Shown here in pieces: positions 34,616 through 43,813 of a stretch of DNA of 64,000 nucleotides (its first letter is position 1; each line of letters opens with the position of its first letter). Both the position numbers and the translations under genes were made by a program. Source of the stretch: Bradyrhizobiaceae bacterium (GTDB taxonomy: Bacteria > Pseudomonadota > Alphaproteobacteria > Rhizobiales > Xanthobacteraceae). The notes beneath the pieces were generated by a model, which saw nothing but the letters and a program-made list of their open reading frames with translations, made no database searches and was not told the origin of the DNA. The DNA lies in assembly GCA_020544565.1 (NCBI GenBank), contig CP078014.1:243687-307686 (forward strand). Reading direction: 5' to 3'.

Positions 34616-35408
34616 CGGCCTCTCCATGCAAGACGGTTGGGAGCGCGCCGGGATGGTCCGCCGCCGGCGGATCGAGAGGCCGCTGCTCCACCAACCCGTG
34701 GCCCAGTGCGATGCGCTGGTCGAACACGAAGCACGCGCCGCGCCACAGGCTCTCGGCCTCGGGGATGTCTTCCAGATATTTCAGAATGCCGCCCTTGAGG
34801 TGATAGACCTCCTCGAACCCCTGCGACAGCAGATAGGAGCTGGCCTTCTCGCAGCGGATGCCGCCGGTGCAGAACATCGCGATCTTTTTGTGCCGGCCGG
34901 GATCGAGGGCGCGGGCGGCGAAGTCGGGGAATTCGCCGAAGCGGGTGATGTTCGGGTCGAGCGCGCCCGCGAAGGTGCCCATCTCCACCTCGAAGCCATT
35001 GCGGGTGTCGAGCAGCAGCACGTCGTCGCGCCGGATCAGCGCGTTCCAGTCGGCGGCATCGACATAGGTGCCGACGCGGGCGTTGGGATCGGTCTCCGGA
35101 TCGCCGATGCGGACGATCTCCGTCTTCAGCCGCACCTTCATGCGGTTGAACGGCATCTCGGCGGCGGCGGAGAATTTCAGTTCGAGATTGTCGAGGCGGC
35201 CGCCGAACAGCGCGCCGTTCTGCAACTGGTTGACGAGGGCATCGATGGCGGCGTCGCTGCCGGCGACGGTGCCGTTGATGCCTTCGGCCGCGAGCAGCAC
35301 GATACCGCGGATGCCGAGCGCGCTGCACATGTTGCGCAGCGGCTCGCGCAGGGTCTCGCAATCGGGAAGCGCGACGAACTGATAGAAGGCGGCGACCTTG
35401 TAGGACAT
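34608..35408 (-). CDS. trhO: tRNA uridine(34) hydroxylase TrhO (rhodanese-like)
   Basis: A 266-residue enzyme of the YceA/TrhO family, which hydroxylates uridine-34 of certain tRNAs as the first step towards 5-(carboxy)methoxyuridine. An N-terminal acylphosphatase-like domain (about residues 1-95) precedes the rhodanese domain (about 110-210) with the active-site Cys180 in MFCTGGIRCEKAS. The conserved AEGINGT and GTYVDAADWNALI stretches are present. It forms an operon with slyX downstream. Confidence 0.92.
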   Translation of the reverse strand: MSYKVAAFYQFVALPDCETLREPLRNMCSALGIRGIVLLAAEGINGTVAGSDAAIDALVNQLQNGALFGGRLDNLELKFSAAAEMPFNRMKVRLKTEIVRIGDPETDPNARVGTYVDAADWNALIRRDDVLLLDTRNGFEVEMGTFAGALDPNITRFGEFPDFAARALDPGRHKKIAMFCTGGIRCEKASSYLLSQGFEEVYHLKGGILKYLEDIPEAESLWRGACFVFDQRIALGHGLVEQRPLDPPAADHPGALPTVLHGEADE

Positions 35409-35666
35409 GGCGGGGGTTATATCAGGACCGGGCGCGGGGCAAACCCCGCCGTTTCAATCACTATCCATGGTCTGGTCGGATCGGGAACATAGCCGGGACA
35501 TAGAGACCTGCCACGACTCGACGCGGCCGGTGTCATCAGGCCCAGGCCCGGCCCGGCTGTCTACTGGCCAGCGGGTTTATTTGCCGGGGCAGGGACGCGC
35601 GGGCTGCGGAAATCTGCTAGATAAATAACGCATTTTTTCATCGAATCGGAACCGTCCGTGCACCAG

Positions 35667-38018
35667 ATGTCAAAACAGCCCGCTGCCGACGATTCAGGGA
35701 AGCGCTCCTTCAGCATCGCCTTCGGCATCGAGCGGCTCGGGCTGATCGCGCTGCGCGCACCGAAGCTCGCGGCGGCGGTCCTGCTGCTGTTGTGCGTGGG
35801 GGCGGTGTTCGGCATCCAGCGCATCAAGATCGACGATTCGCTGAGTCAGTTGTTCCGCTCCGACACCCCCGAATACAAGCAGTACGAGGAAGTGACCAAG
35901 CGCTTCCCCTCCAGCGAATACGACGTGCTGGTGGTGGTGGAGGGCAAGTCGCTGCTGGAGCGCAATTCGCTGGAGAAGCTGCGCGATCTCGTCACCGACC
36001 TGCAGCTCGTGGACGGCACCCGCGGCATCATCTCGCTGTTCTCCGCCCGGCAGCCGCCGGAAAACGGCCGGCTGCCGGCGCCGCTGTTTCCCGAAACCCT
36101 GCCGGAGGGCGCCGCCTACGATGCCTTCATCAAGCGGGTGAAGGACAACGAGGTCATCAAGGGCAAGCTGTTGTCCGACGACGGCACGCTGGCGCTGATC
36201 GTGCTGGCGCTCGATCCCGCCATCGTCGGCAACAAGGGGCTGAACGCCACCATCGGCGAGGTCCGCAAGCTGATGGCCGACGATCTCGAAGGCACCGGGC
36301 TCAACAGCCAACTGTCGGGCGTGCCGGTGATGCAGCTCGAAATCCGCAACGCGGTGGAGCGCGACGGGCTGACCTACAATATCGCCGGCATTCTCGCCGG
36401 CTGCATCATCGCCATCATCTTCTTCCGCCGCATCTCCTTCATGATCGTCGCGGCGTTTCCGCCGCTATTGGCGATCCTGCTGGCGCTCGGCACGCTGGGC
36501 TGGCTCGGCTTCAGCCTCAACATGTTCCTCAACGTGATGACGCCGCTGATCATGGTCATCAGTTTCTCGGATTCGATGCAGCTCACCTTCGCCGCGCGCG
36601 ACCGGCTGATCGCCGGCGAGGACAAGCGGACCGCGTTCCGCAACGCCGTGCTGGTGGTGGGGCCGGCCTGCGTGCTGACCCACGGCACCGCGGCGCTGTC
36701 GTTCATCGCCTTGCAGTTCTCCGATTCCGATCTGATCCGCGCCTTCGGCGAGGCCGGGCTGCTCGCCACCGTCATCGCGCTGATCGCCGTGCTGTCGCTG
36801 GTGCCGGTGTTCGGCGTGCTGCTGGTGCGCAACGAGAACCTGCTCGCCACCCGCAGCATCAAGGGGGCGGACCGGGGCGTGGAGGCGCTGCGCGCGTTCT
36901 GCGCCTGGATCGCGGTGCGCATGGTCGGCCGTCCGGGCTTCTTCAGCCTGCTCGCGCTGGTGGTGGTGGTGGGGCTCGGCGTCATCTATGCGAACCTCGA
37001 GCCGCGCTACCGGCTGGCCGATCAGGTGCCGGACAAGCAGCAGGCGGTGGAGGCGTCGAGCCGCCTCGACGCCAAGCTCACCGGCGCCAATCCGATCGAT
37101 GTGCTGATCGAATTCCCCAAGGGCAAGTCGCTGTACGATCCCGAGACGCTGGACACCATCGCGGCGGTTCACGCCATCGTCGAGAAGCAGGCCGGCGTCG
37201 GCAACGTCTGGTCGCTGGAGACGCTGCGGCGCTGGCTCGCCGAGAAGGTCGGCCGCTCGGATGTGGCCATCCTCAAGCAGTATGTCGACCTGCTGCCGCC
37301 CTATCTGGTGCGCCGCTTCATTTCCGAGAAGCAGGATGCGGTGGTGGTGTCGGGCCGCGTGCCCGATCTCGATTCGAGCCAGATCCTGCCCACGGTGGAG
37401 AAGCTCGACGCCGCCATGAACACGGTGCGCAAGGCCCATCCCGGCTTCGAGATCGCGGTGACCGGCCTCTCGGCCATCGCCGCGCGCAACAGCGCAGCCA
37501 TGATCGGCAAGCTCAACCATGGCCTGACCATCGAGTTCATTCTGGTGGCGGCCTTCATCGGCCTCGCCTTCCGCTCGGTGGTGGTGATGCTGGCAAGCAT
37601 CCTGCCGGGCATCTTCCCGGTGGTGCTGTCGGGCACGGTGCTGTGGCTGCTCGGGGAGGGGCTGCAATTCGCCAGCGTGGTGGCGCTCACGGTGTCGTTC
37701 GGGCTCGGCCTGTCCGCCACCATCCACTTCCTCAACCGCCTGCGGCTTGAGCAACGGCCGGGGGTCAGCGTCGGCGAGGCGGTGGAGCGCGCCACGGTGC
37801 TGGTCGGCCCGGCGCTGATCCTGACCACGGTGGTGCTCGCCTGCGGCCTGGTGGTGACGGTGTTCTCCGATCTGCCGTCGCTGCGGCTGTTCGGCTGGCT
37901 GTCCGCCTTCGCCATGATCGCGGCGCTGGTGGCGGACCTGTTTATCCTACGGCCGACGGCGATGTGGCTCATGAGCACGTCGGAGCGCCTCAAGGCGGCG
38001 TGGGGCCGGCGCTCCTGA
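35667..38018 (+). CDS. MMPL/RND superfamily transporter
   Basis: A 783-residue membrane protein with two copies of a unit of one helix, a large periplasmic loop and a five-helix bundle, the arrangement of MMPL/HpnN-like RND transporters. The periplasmic loop starts at IDDSLSQLFRSDTPEYKQYEEVTKRF, and the fourth helix region is MVISFSDSMQLTFAARDRLIAG. Such proteins move lipids or hydrophobic molecules from the inner membrane; this one is shorter than HpnN (hopanoid transport) and has no hopanoid genes nearby. The start could also be the GTG at 35658; neither has a clear ribosome-binding site. A palindromic repeat follows the stop. Confidence 0.87.
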   Translation: MSKQPAADDSGKRSFSIAFGIERLGLIALRAPKLAAAVLLLLCVGAVFGIQRIKIDDSLSQLFRSDTPEYKQYEEVTKRFPSSEYDVLVVVEGKSLLERNSLEKLRDLVTDLQLVDGTRGIISLFSARQPPENGRLPAPLFPETLPEGAAYDAFIKRVKDNEVIKGKLLSDDGTLALIVLALDPAIVGNKGLNATIGEVRKLMADDLEGTGLNSQLSGVPVMQLEIRNAVERDGLTYNIAGILAGCIIAIIFFRRISFMIVAAFPPLLAILLALGTLGWLGFSLNMFLNVMTPLIMVISFSDSMQLTFAARDRLIAGEDKRTAFRNAVLVVGPACVLTHGTAALSFIALQFSDSDLIRAFGEAGLLATVIALIAVLSLVPVFGVLLVRNENLLATRSIKGADRGVEALRAFCAWIAVRMVGRPGFFSLLALVVVVGLGVIYANLEPRYRLADQVPDKQQAVEASSRLDAKLTGANPIDVLIEFPKGKSLYDPETLDTIAAVHAIVEKQAGVGNVWSLETLRRWLAEKVGRSDVAILKQYVDLLPPYLVRRFISEKQDAVVVSGRVPDLDSSQILPTVEKLDAAMNTVRKAHPGFEIAVTGLSAIAARNSAAMIGKLNHGLTIEFILVAAFIGLAFRSVVVMLASILPGIFPVVLSGTVLWLLGEGLQFASVVALTVSFGLGLSATIHFLNRLRLEQRPGVSVGEAVERATVLVGPALILTTVVLACGLVVTVFSDLPSLRLFGWLSAFAMIAALVADLFILRPTAMWLMSTSERLKAAWGRRS

Positions 38019-38059
38019 ACGGGGCGGTCATGCAGTGTTGGTAAAGACGGAATTAGCCT

Positions 38060-38146
38060 TCGTCATGCCCGGCTTTTTGCCGGGCATTCACGTCTTGGGA
38101 GTTTCAACAAAGGAAGACGTGGATGGCCGGGATGCCCGGCCATGAC
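38060..38146. repeat. Intergenic palindromic repeat, family A copy 2
   Basis: Outer arms CGTCATGCCCGG and the matching CCGGCCATGACG bound an inner CACGTCTT / AAGACGTGGATGGCCGGG. The module order matches copies at 34221, 45938 and 53191. It lies between the convergent MMPL and exported-protein genes. Confidence 0.8.
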
Positions 38147-38224
38147 GCATTATGATTTCCCCTTTCAACCCGAACGCGCTGGATGGCGTCCGGGATGCGG
38201 GGCTTTGAAGGGGAGCTGTCGAGA

Positions 38225-38755
38225 TCAGCTTCCGCGCGACAACGAGACGTTGACGCCGCGCACCTCGCCCTTGGAGCTGATGTTGACCGTCTGGCGGTTG
38301 CCGCGCGAGGTCATGGAAAAGGTGGCGGCGTAGCCGTTGGCGGTGACCAGCGCGCTGACCTGCCCGTTGGCGATGGTGCCTTCCACGGTGCCGTTGACGT
38401 TGCGGGTGGCTTCGTTCCATGAGCCGCTCACGTTGCCGCCGCTGGCGGTAACGTTGCTGGTCAATTCGAACTTGTAGCTGTCGCTGGCGCAGCGCAGCAC
38501 CTGGCGCAGGGCGTTGCCGTTGGCCTCCACCGTGTTGGTGCCCCGGCAGCGGATGCGCTCGGTGCCGCTGTCGGCGATGGTGATGGTGCCGCCGCCTGCC
38601 CAACTGCCGGCGAAGCCGGTGAACGCACCCGATTCGGCGTGGACGGCGCTCGGACAGGCGAGGGCCGCGGCGAGCAGAATCGCCCCGGCGGTGGCCGCAC
38701 CACGACACCGGCTGAAACAAAAACGCGGAAACGGAAAAGGCATCTGAAGCACCAT
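38225..38755 (-). CDS. Exported protein of unknown function
   Basis: A 176-residue protein with a signal peptide (hydrophobic core AATAGAILLAAALACPSAVHA), so it is periplasmic or secreted. The mature part is a small, Ser/Thr/Asn/Gly-rich, beta-strand-predicted domain starting GAFTGFAGSWAGGGTITIADSGTERIRC, with two cysteines that could form a disulfide (in ERIRC and LRCASD). Related proteins are common as unannotated ORFs in Bradyrhizobium-like genomes. The start could be 38743 instead. No function can be assigned. Confidence 0.7.
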   Translation of the reverse strand: MVLQMPFPFPRFCFSRCRGAATAGAILLAAALACPSAVHAESGAFTGFAGSWAGGGTITIADSGTERIRCRGTNTVEANGNALRQVLRCASDSYKFELTSNVTASGGNVSGSWNEATRNVNGTVEGTIANGQVSALVTANGYAATFSMTSRGNRQTVNISSKGEVRGVNVSLSRGS

Positions 38756-39035
38756 GATCAGGCTGTCGATAGCTCTTGGTCGCTCATATCACGATTTGGT
38801 TCACCGGAAAATGTCAGCCGCCCGAACGGCGTGACTTCCGGCCGCGCGTCGGCGCGATCACACCGCATCTGCGGCGCAGGTCAATCCATCACCGGCGACG
38901 GTGTTCCGGGTGCTCTTTGCAGCGCAGCACAGTCTGTCGGGATGTTTTTTGCGTAGGGAGTGGACAACCCTGCTTTTCGCACATCTAATCCTCGGCAAGG
39001 CCGGCGACCCAAGCACGGCTATTCGGGAGGAAGAC

Positions 39036-40181
39036 ATGAAGCTGACGCGACGTGACTTTTCGGCTGTTCTGGCGGCTGGGCTGGCCGCACCATCCCTCAT
39101 TCGCAGCGCCGGTGCGCAAGGCGCGACCATCAAGATCGGGCAGGTACTGCCGGTGACCGGCTCGGCGGCGGAGCAGGGCAAATTCGCCCTCAACGGCGCC
39201 AAGCTCGCGCTCGAAGCCGTCAACAAGGCGGGCGGCGTGCTCGGCAAGCCGCTGGAACTGATCACCGAAGACGACCAGACCACCAACCCCGGCGTGGTGC
39301 TGGCTTTCTCCAAACTGGCCGCGCAGCCGGACATCGTCGCCTTCCTCGGCTCGATCCGCTCGACCCAGGTGCACGCCATGGCGCCGGACGTGCTCAAGCT
39401 CGGCAAGCCGATGGCGATCGGCGGCACCGATCCGAACCTCACCCACATGGGCAACAAGTGGCTGTTCCGCTTCCGCCCGAACGACAACTATTCCGGCAGC
39501 GTGATCGCCGATTACGGCACCAAGACGCTCGGCAAGAAGAAGTGGGCGGTGGTGCATTCCACCGATGCGTTCGGCACCGCCGGCGCCAAGGCCCTGACCG
39601 AAGGCCTGCAGAAACTCGGCGTCACCCCGGTGCTCGACCAGGGCTATGCCAACCAGAGCCAGGATTTCACCCCCGTGGTGCTGGCGATCAAGCAGTCCGG
39701 CGCCGACGTGATCGGCTCGTACTTCACCTTCGAGAACGATCTCGGCATCTTCGCCCGGCAGTTGCGCCAGCTCGGCGTCACCATTCCGTGGGTGGGTTCG
39801 CCGTCCATCGTCGGCGTGTCGTCGTTGCGCCTGGCCGGCCCCTCGCTGTACGGCACCTACGCCGTCTCCGATTTCGCCGAGGAATCCGGCGCTGTCGCCA
39901 GGGCCTATGGCAAGGCCTATCGCGCCGCCTACAAGCTCGCGCCGGACAACCAGAGCTCGTGGACCTATGACGCGATCACCATCCTCGCCAAGGCGATGAA
40001 TGCGGTCAAATCGACCGATCCGGAGAAGGTCCGCGACGCCATTCTGGCGATCAAGGGCTATGAGGGCGCGCAGGGCGAATACAACTTCGACCAGAACGGC
40101 GACGGCCTGCACGGCTACAACATCGTGAGGAACGAGAAGGGCACCATCGTCTTCGACAAGCACATCGAGGCGAGGGGGTAG
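39036..40181 (+). CDS. ABC transporter substrate-binding protein, branched-chain-amino-acid type
   Basis: Periplasmic binding protein of 381 residues with a twin-arginine-type signal (KLTRRDFSAVLAAGLAAPSLIRSAGAQ). The mature N terminus IKIGQVLPVTGSAAEQGKFALNGAKLALE and the EDDQTTNPGVVLAFSKL stretch define the Leu/Ile/Val-binding family. The start at 39036 has a GGGAGGAAG ribosome-binding site; the open frame upstream is not homologous. It is the first gene of a complete transporter operon (binding protein, LivH, LivM-LivG fusion, LivF), although a 247-base repeat separates it from the permease genes. The ligand may be an amino or aromatic acid. Confidence 0.93.
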   Translation: MKLTRRDFSAVLAAGLAAPSLIRSAGAQGATIKIGQVLPVTGSAAEQGKFALNGAKLALEAVNKAGGVLGKPLELITEDDQTTNPGVVLAFSKLAAQPDIVAFLGSIRSTQVHAMAPDVLKLGKPMAIGGTDPNLTHMGNKWLFRFRPNDNYSGSVIADYGTKTLGKKKWAVVHSTDAFGTAGAKALTEGLQKLGVTPVLDQGYANQSQDFTPVVLAIKQSGADVIGSYFTFENDLGIFARQLRQLGVTIPWVGSPSIVGVSSLRLAGPSLYGTYAVSDFAEESGAVARAYGKAYRAAYKLAPDNQSSWTYDAITILAKAMNAVKSTDPEKVRDAILAIKGYEGAQGEYNFDQNGDGLHGYNIVRNEKGTIVFDKHIEARG

Positions 40182-40222
40182 ATCGGCCCGGCGGCTTCTT
40201 TCAAAAGGCCGCCGCCGCCCTT

Positions 40223-40371
40223 CGTCATTGCGGGGAGCATCCGGATCCGGCGCGTCGCGCCGTCCGGAGACCGGCTCCGCGGCGAGGCGATCCGGCCCGG
40301 ATGTTCCGGTCTGGATTGTTTCGCGGCGTGTCATCGGCGCACGGCCGCCGATCCATTGATTCGCAATGACG
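40223..40371. repeat. Intergenic palindromic repeat, family B copy 1
   Basis: Terminal arms CGTCATTGCG and CGCAATGACG enclose a GC-rich inner palindrome. The same terminal arms and the internal GGATTG...TTCGCGG modules recur at 46106 and 61177. It fills most of the gap between the binding-protein gene and livH. Confidence 0.75.
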
Positions 40372-40428
40372 AGACCTAAGGCAATTGACCCGAGGTGATC
40401 GACCTCTGTCTCGCGCGATGGGCTTCTC

Positions 40429-41304
40429 ATGGACCAGATTCTTCAGTTGCTCTTCACCGGCATCGGCATCGGCGCGGTCTATGCGCTGGTGGCGCTGGGC
40501 TTCGTGCTGATCTTTCGCGCCACCAACGTCGTCAACTTCGCCCAGGGCGAGTTCTCGATGGTGGCGGCCTTTCTGATGGTGGTGTTCGCCGTCGACCTGC
40601 AATGGCCGTACTGGCTGTCGTTCATCATCTCGCTGGCCGGCATGGCGCTGTTCGGGGTATTCTTCAACCTCGGGGTCTACTATCCGCTGCGCCACCGCAC
40701 CTTCCTGCCGGTGATCATCGCCACCATCGGCGCCTCGATCTTTCTCGCCAACTCGGTGCTGGCGATCTACGGCCCCGCGCCGCAAGTGCTGGAAGGCTGG
40801 TTCGAGACGCCCGGCATCCAACTCGGGCCGGTCTATCTCGACAGCCAGTATTTGCTGATCATCGCCGTGACCATCGCGCTGGTGATCTTCAATTTCTGGT
40901 TCTTCGAGCACACCATGCTCGGCAAAAAACTGCAGGCGACGTCGCAGGACAAGGAGATGGCCTCGCTGCTCGGCATTTCCGTGTCCGGCATGATCATGAT
41001 CACCTTCATCTATTCGGCGGTGCTCGGCGGTCTTGCCGGCATCCTGGTGGCGCCGGTGCTGTTCGTCTCGATCCAGATGGGCGCGACGATCGCGCTGAAA
41101 GCCTTCGCCGCCACCATCATCGGCGGCTTCGGCGACGTCACCGGCGCGATCATCGGCGGCCTCGCGCTCGGTATCATCGAAACCTTCGGCGCAGCCTACA
41201 TCTCGGTGCCTTACAAGGACGCCTTCGCGTTCCTCGTGCTGATCCTGTTTCTGGTGTTCCGTCCGCAGGGCATCTTCGGCGAACGTGTGGCGGAGAAGGC
41301 ATGA
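40429..41304 (+). CDS. livH: Branched-chain amino acid ABC transporter permease LivH
   Basis: Inner-membrane permease of 291 residues with about eight hydrophobic segments. The N terminus (LQLLFTGIGIGAVYALVALGFVLIFRATNVVNFAQGE) is the LivH family hallmark, and the EAA-like loop KAFAATIIGGFGDVTGAIIGG lies near the C terminus. Its stop overlaps the start of the LivM-LivG fusion by four bases (ATGA). Confidence 0.93.
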   Translation: MDQILQLLFTGIGIGAVYALVALGFVLIFRATNVVNFAQGEFSMVAAFLMVVFAVDLQWPYWLSFIISLAGMALFGVFFNLGVYYPLRHRTFLPVIIATIGASIFLANSVLAIYGPAPQVLEGWFETPGIQLGPVYLDSQYLLIIAVTIALVIFNFWFFEHTMLGKKLQATSQDKEMASLLGISVSGMIMITFIYSAVLGGLAGILVAPVLFVSIQMGATIALKAFAATIIGGFGDVTGAIIGGLALGIIETFGAAYISVPYKDAFAFLVLILFLVFRPQGIFGERVAEKA

Positions 41305-43079
41305 CCGTGAAAACTCAGGACATGCCGGCTCCCGCACCCGCGCGCGCGATGTCGCCGGTGCTGCGCCACCTGCCGTATTTCATCCTGGCCGCGATCGCCG
41401 TATTCGCCGCCGCGACCATGAAGTTCGACGGCTACGTTCTCAACATCCTGATGCAGGCGACGACATTTGCCGTCGCCGTGTTCGGTCTCACCGTTGTGCT
41501 CGGCCTGTGCGGGCAGATCAATCTGGCGCAGGCGGCGTTCTTCGGCCTCGGCGCCTATGCCGTCGGCCTCGGCACCACCGATTATCAGGTCAATTTCTGG
41601 GTCTGTCTGGTCGTCGGATCGCTGCTGGCGCTGGCGGCGGGCGCGCTGCTCGGCATGACCACGCTCAAGCTCGGCGGCCATTACCTTGCCATGGTGACGA
41701 TCTCGTTCCAGCAGATCGTCACGCTGGTGATGATCAACGCCATCTGGCTGACGCGCGGCCCCGACGGCGTCTCCAAGATCGGTCGGCCGGCGCTGTTCCA
41801 GTCGCAGCAGTCGTTCCTGGCGATGTGCGTCGCGGTGCTGGCGGTGATCGGCTATCTGGTCTGGCACCTGCCGGACACGCGGATGGGCCGGGCGATGCGC
41901 GCGGTGCGCGACAACGAGCTCGCGGCCGGGGTCGCCGGCATCGACATCTTCCGCACCAAGGTGGCCGCGTTCGCGCTGTCGGCGCTGCTCGGCGGCATCG
42001 GCGGCGGCCTGTTCGCCGGCGGCTTCGCCTATGTCAGCCCCGATCAGTTTTCCTTCGCCGAATCCATCGTGTTCCTGACCATGGCGCTGCTCGGCGGCGT
42101 CGCCTCGCCGATCGGCGCGGTGATCGGAACGGGTCTGCTGATCCTGATCCCGGAGTGGCTGCGCTTCCTGAAGGACATCCCCGGGCTCTATCTCGCCATC
42201 TACGGCCTGTTCGTGATCCTGATCGTGCGCTTCATGCCGGACGGCATCTGGGGCTTCGTGCAGGACATGCTCACCCGCTGGCGGGCGCGGCAGCCCGCGG
42301 CGTTCGCGAGCCCGCCGCTGCAACTCGCGCCCGCCAAGAGCGGCGGCGACATGGTGCTGCAGGTGACCGGCCTGTCCAAGCATTTTGGCGGCCTCAAGGC
42401 GGTGGACAATGTCGACATCGCGGTGCGCCGCGGCGGCGTCCACGCGCTGATCGGCCCCAACGGCTCGGGCAAGACCACCACGCTGAACATGCTGTCGGGT
42501 CTCTACAAGGTCACGTCCGGCCGCATCGTGCTCGACGGCACCGACGTCACCGACATGCCGCCGCACCAGCGCACGGCGGCGGGACTGGGGCGCACCTTCC
42601 AGAACATCCGCCTGTTCCGCACCATGACGGCGCTGGAAAACGTCGTGATCGGCGCGGAGCGGCCGGGCAATAGCCTGACCGGCGACGGTGGCCAGGCCGC
42701 GCTGACCGAGCGCGCGCTGTCCGCGCTGACCTTCGTCGGCCTCGGCGAGCGCGCCAACGAACTGGTGTCGAGCTTCTCCTACGGCCACCAGCGCCTGATC
42801 GAGATCGCCCGCGCGCTGGCGGGAAATCCGACGCTGCTGTTGCTCGATGAGCCGGCGGCGGGCCTGAACTCCACCGAGAAGATCGAGCTGCACGACCTGC
42901 TCAAGCGCATCGCCGCGCAGGGGCTGACCATCCTCATCATCGATCACGACATGACGCTGGTGCGCGAGGCGGCGCAGCACATCACCGTGCTCAATTTCGG
43001 CAAGCGGATCGCGGACGGCGAATCGCTGACGGTGTTGCAGCATCCCGACGTGATCTCGGCCTATCTCGGGACGGAGTGA
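41301..43079 (+). CDS. Fused LivM permease - LivG ATPase
   Basis: A 592-residue protein in which a LivM-type permease (about residues 20-325, eight or so membrane segments) runs straight into a LivG-type ATPase (about 350-592). Walker A is GPNGSGKTTTLNML, the signature region is FSYGHQRLIEIARAL, and Walker B is TLLLLDEPAAGLNSTE, followed by the H-loop in IIDHDMTLV. Separate LivM and LivG genes are the norm; fusions occur in some Proteobacteria. The start at 41301 overlaps livH. With LivF it forms the two ATPase subunits needed for the transporter. Confidence 0.92.
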   Translation: MTVKTQDMPAPAPARAMSPVLRHLPYFILAAIAVFAAATMKFDGYVLNILMQATTFAVAVFGLTVVLGLCGQINLAQAAFFGLGAYAVGLGTTDYQVNFWVCLVVGSLLALAAGALLGMTTLKLGGHYLAMVTISFQQIVTLVMINAIWLTRGPDGVSKIGRPALFQSQQSFLAMCVAVLAVIGYLVWHLPDTRMGRAMRAVRDNELAAGVAGIDIFRTKVAAFALSALLGGIGGGLFAGGFAYVSPDQFSFAESIVFLTMALLGGVASPIGAVIGTGLLILIPEWLRFLKDIPGLYLAIYGLFVILIVRFMPDGIWGFVQDMLTRWRARQPAAFASPPLQLAPAKSGGDMVLQVTGLSKHFGGLKAVDNVDIAVRRGGVHALIGPNGSGKTTTLNMLSGLYKVTSGRIVLDGTDVTDMPPHQRTAAGLGRTFQNIRLFRTMTALENVVIGAERPGNSLTGDGGQAALTERALSALTFVGLGERANELVSSFSYGHQRLIEIARALAGNPTLLLLDEPAAGLNSTEKIELHDLLKRIAAQGLTILIIDHDMTLVREAAQHITVLNFGKRIADGESLTVLQHPDVISAYLGTE

Positions 43080-43081
43080 GC

Positions 43082-43810
43082 ATGGCGCTTCTCGAAATCA
43101 ACGACCTGATGGTGCTGTACGGCGAGATCGAAGCGCTGCGCGGCATCTCGCTCAAGGTGGATGCCGGGCAGGTGGTGACGCTGCTCGGCTCCAACGGCGC
43201 GGGCAAATCCACCACGCTGCGCGCGATCTCCGGGCTGGTGAAGCCGCGGGCGGGGGAGATCCTGTTCGACGGCCGCTCCATCATGGGGTTCGGGCCGGAG
43301 GCCATCGTGCGCCTCGGCATCTCCCATGTGCCGGAAGGGCGGCGGGTATTCCCCGGCCTCACCGTGAAGGAGAACATCATGCTCGGCGCGTCGAACCGGC
43401 GCGTCGCCAAGGCGCAACTCGCGCGCGAGGCCGACGCCATGTTCGACCTGTTCCCCGACATCCGCCAATTCGCCGACAAGCTCGGCTGGACGCTGTCCGG
43501 CGGCCAGTTGCAGATGGTGGCGGTGGCGCGCGGGCTGATGGCCAAGCCGCGCCTTCTGCTGCTCGACGAGCCCTCGCTCGGCCTTGCCCCGGTGATCGTT
43601 CAGGCGGTATTTCGGATCATCGCCGAAATCCGCCGCGACACGACGGTTTTACTTGTGGAGCAGAATGCGCGCATGGGATTGTCCGTGGCCGACTACGGTT
43701 ACGTGCTGGAGACCGGCCGCCTCGCCCTCGGCGGCAAACCCGACGATCTGTGGGGCAATGAAGCAATCCGGGCCGCCTATCTGGGCGGCCACAGCAAGGC
43801 GAATGTCTGA
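43082..43810 (+). CDS. livF: Branched-chain amino acid ABC transporter ATPase LivF
   Basis: A 242-residue ATPase with Walker A LGSNGAGKSTTLRAI, signature LSGGQLQMVAVARGLM, Walker B LLLLDEPSLGLAP and the LivF-type LLVEQNARMGLSVADYGYVLETGRL stretch. The ATG at 43082 lies two bases after the previous stop with a GGAG site five bases upstream. It ends three bases before an Ldh-family dehydrogenase gene, which may therefore belong to the same transcript. Confidence 0.93.
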   Translation: MALLEINDLMVLYGEIEALRGISLKVDAGQVVTLLGSNGAGKSTTLRAISGLVKPRAGEILFDGRSIMGFGPEAIVRLGISHVPEGRRVFPGLTVKENIMLGASNRRVAKAQLAREADAMFDLFPDIRQFADKLGWTLSGGQLQMVAVARGLMAKPRLLLLDEPSLGLAPVIVQAVFRIIAEIRRDTTVLLVEQNARMGLSVADYGYVLETGRLALGGKPDDLWGNEAIRAAYLGGHSKANV

Positions 43811-43813
43811 TCT

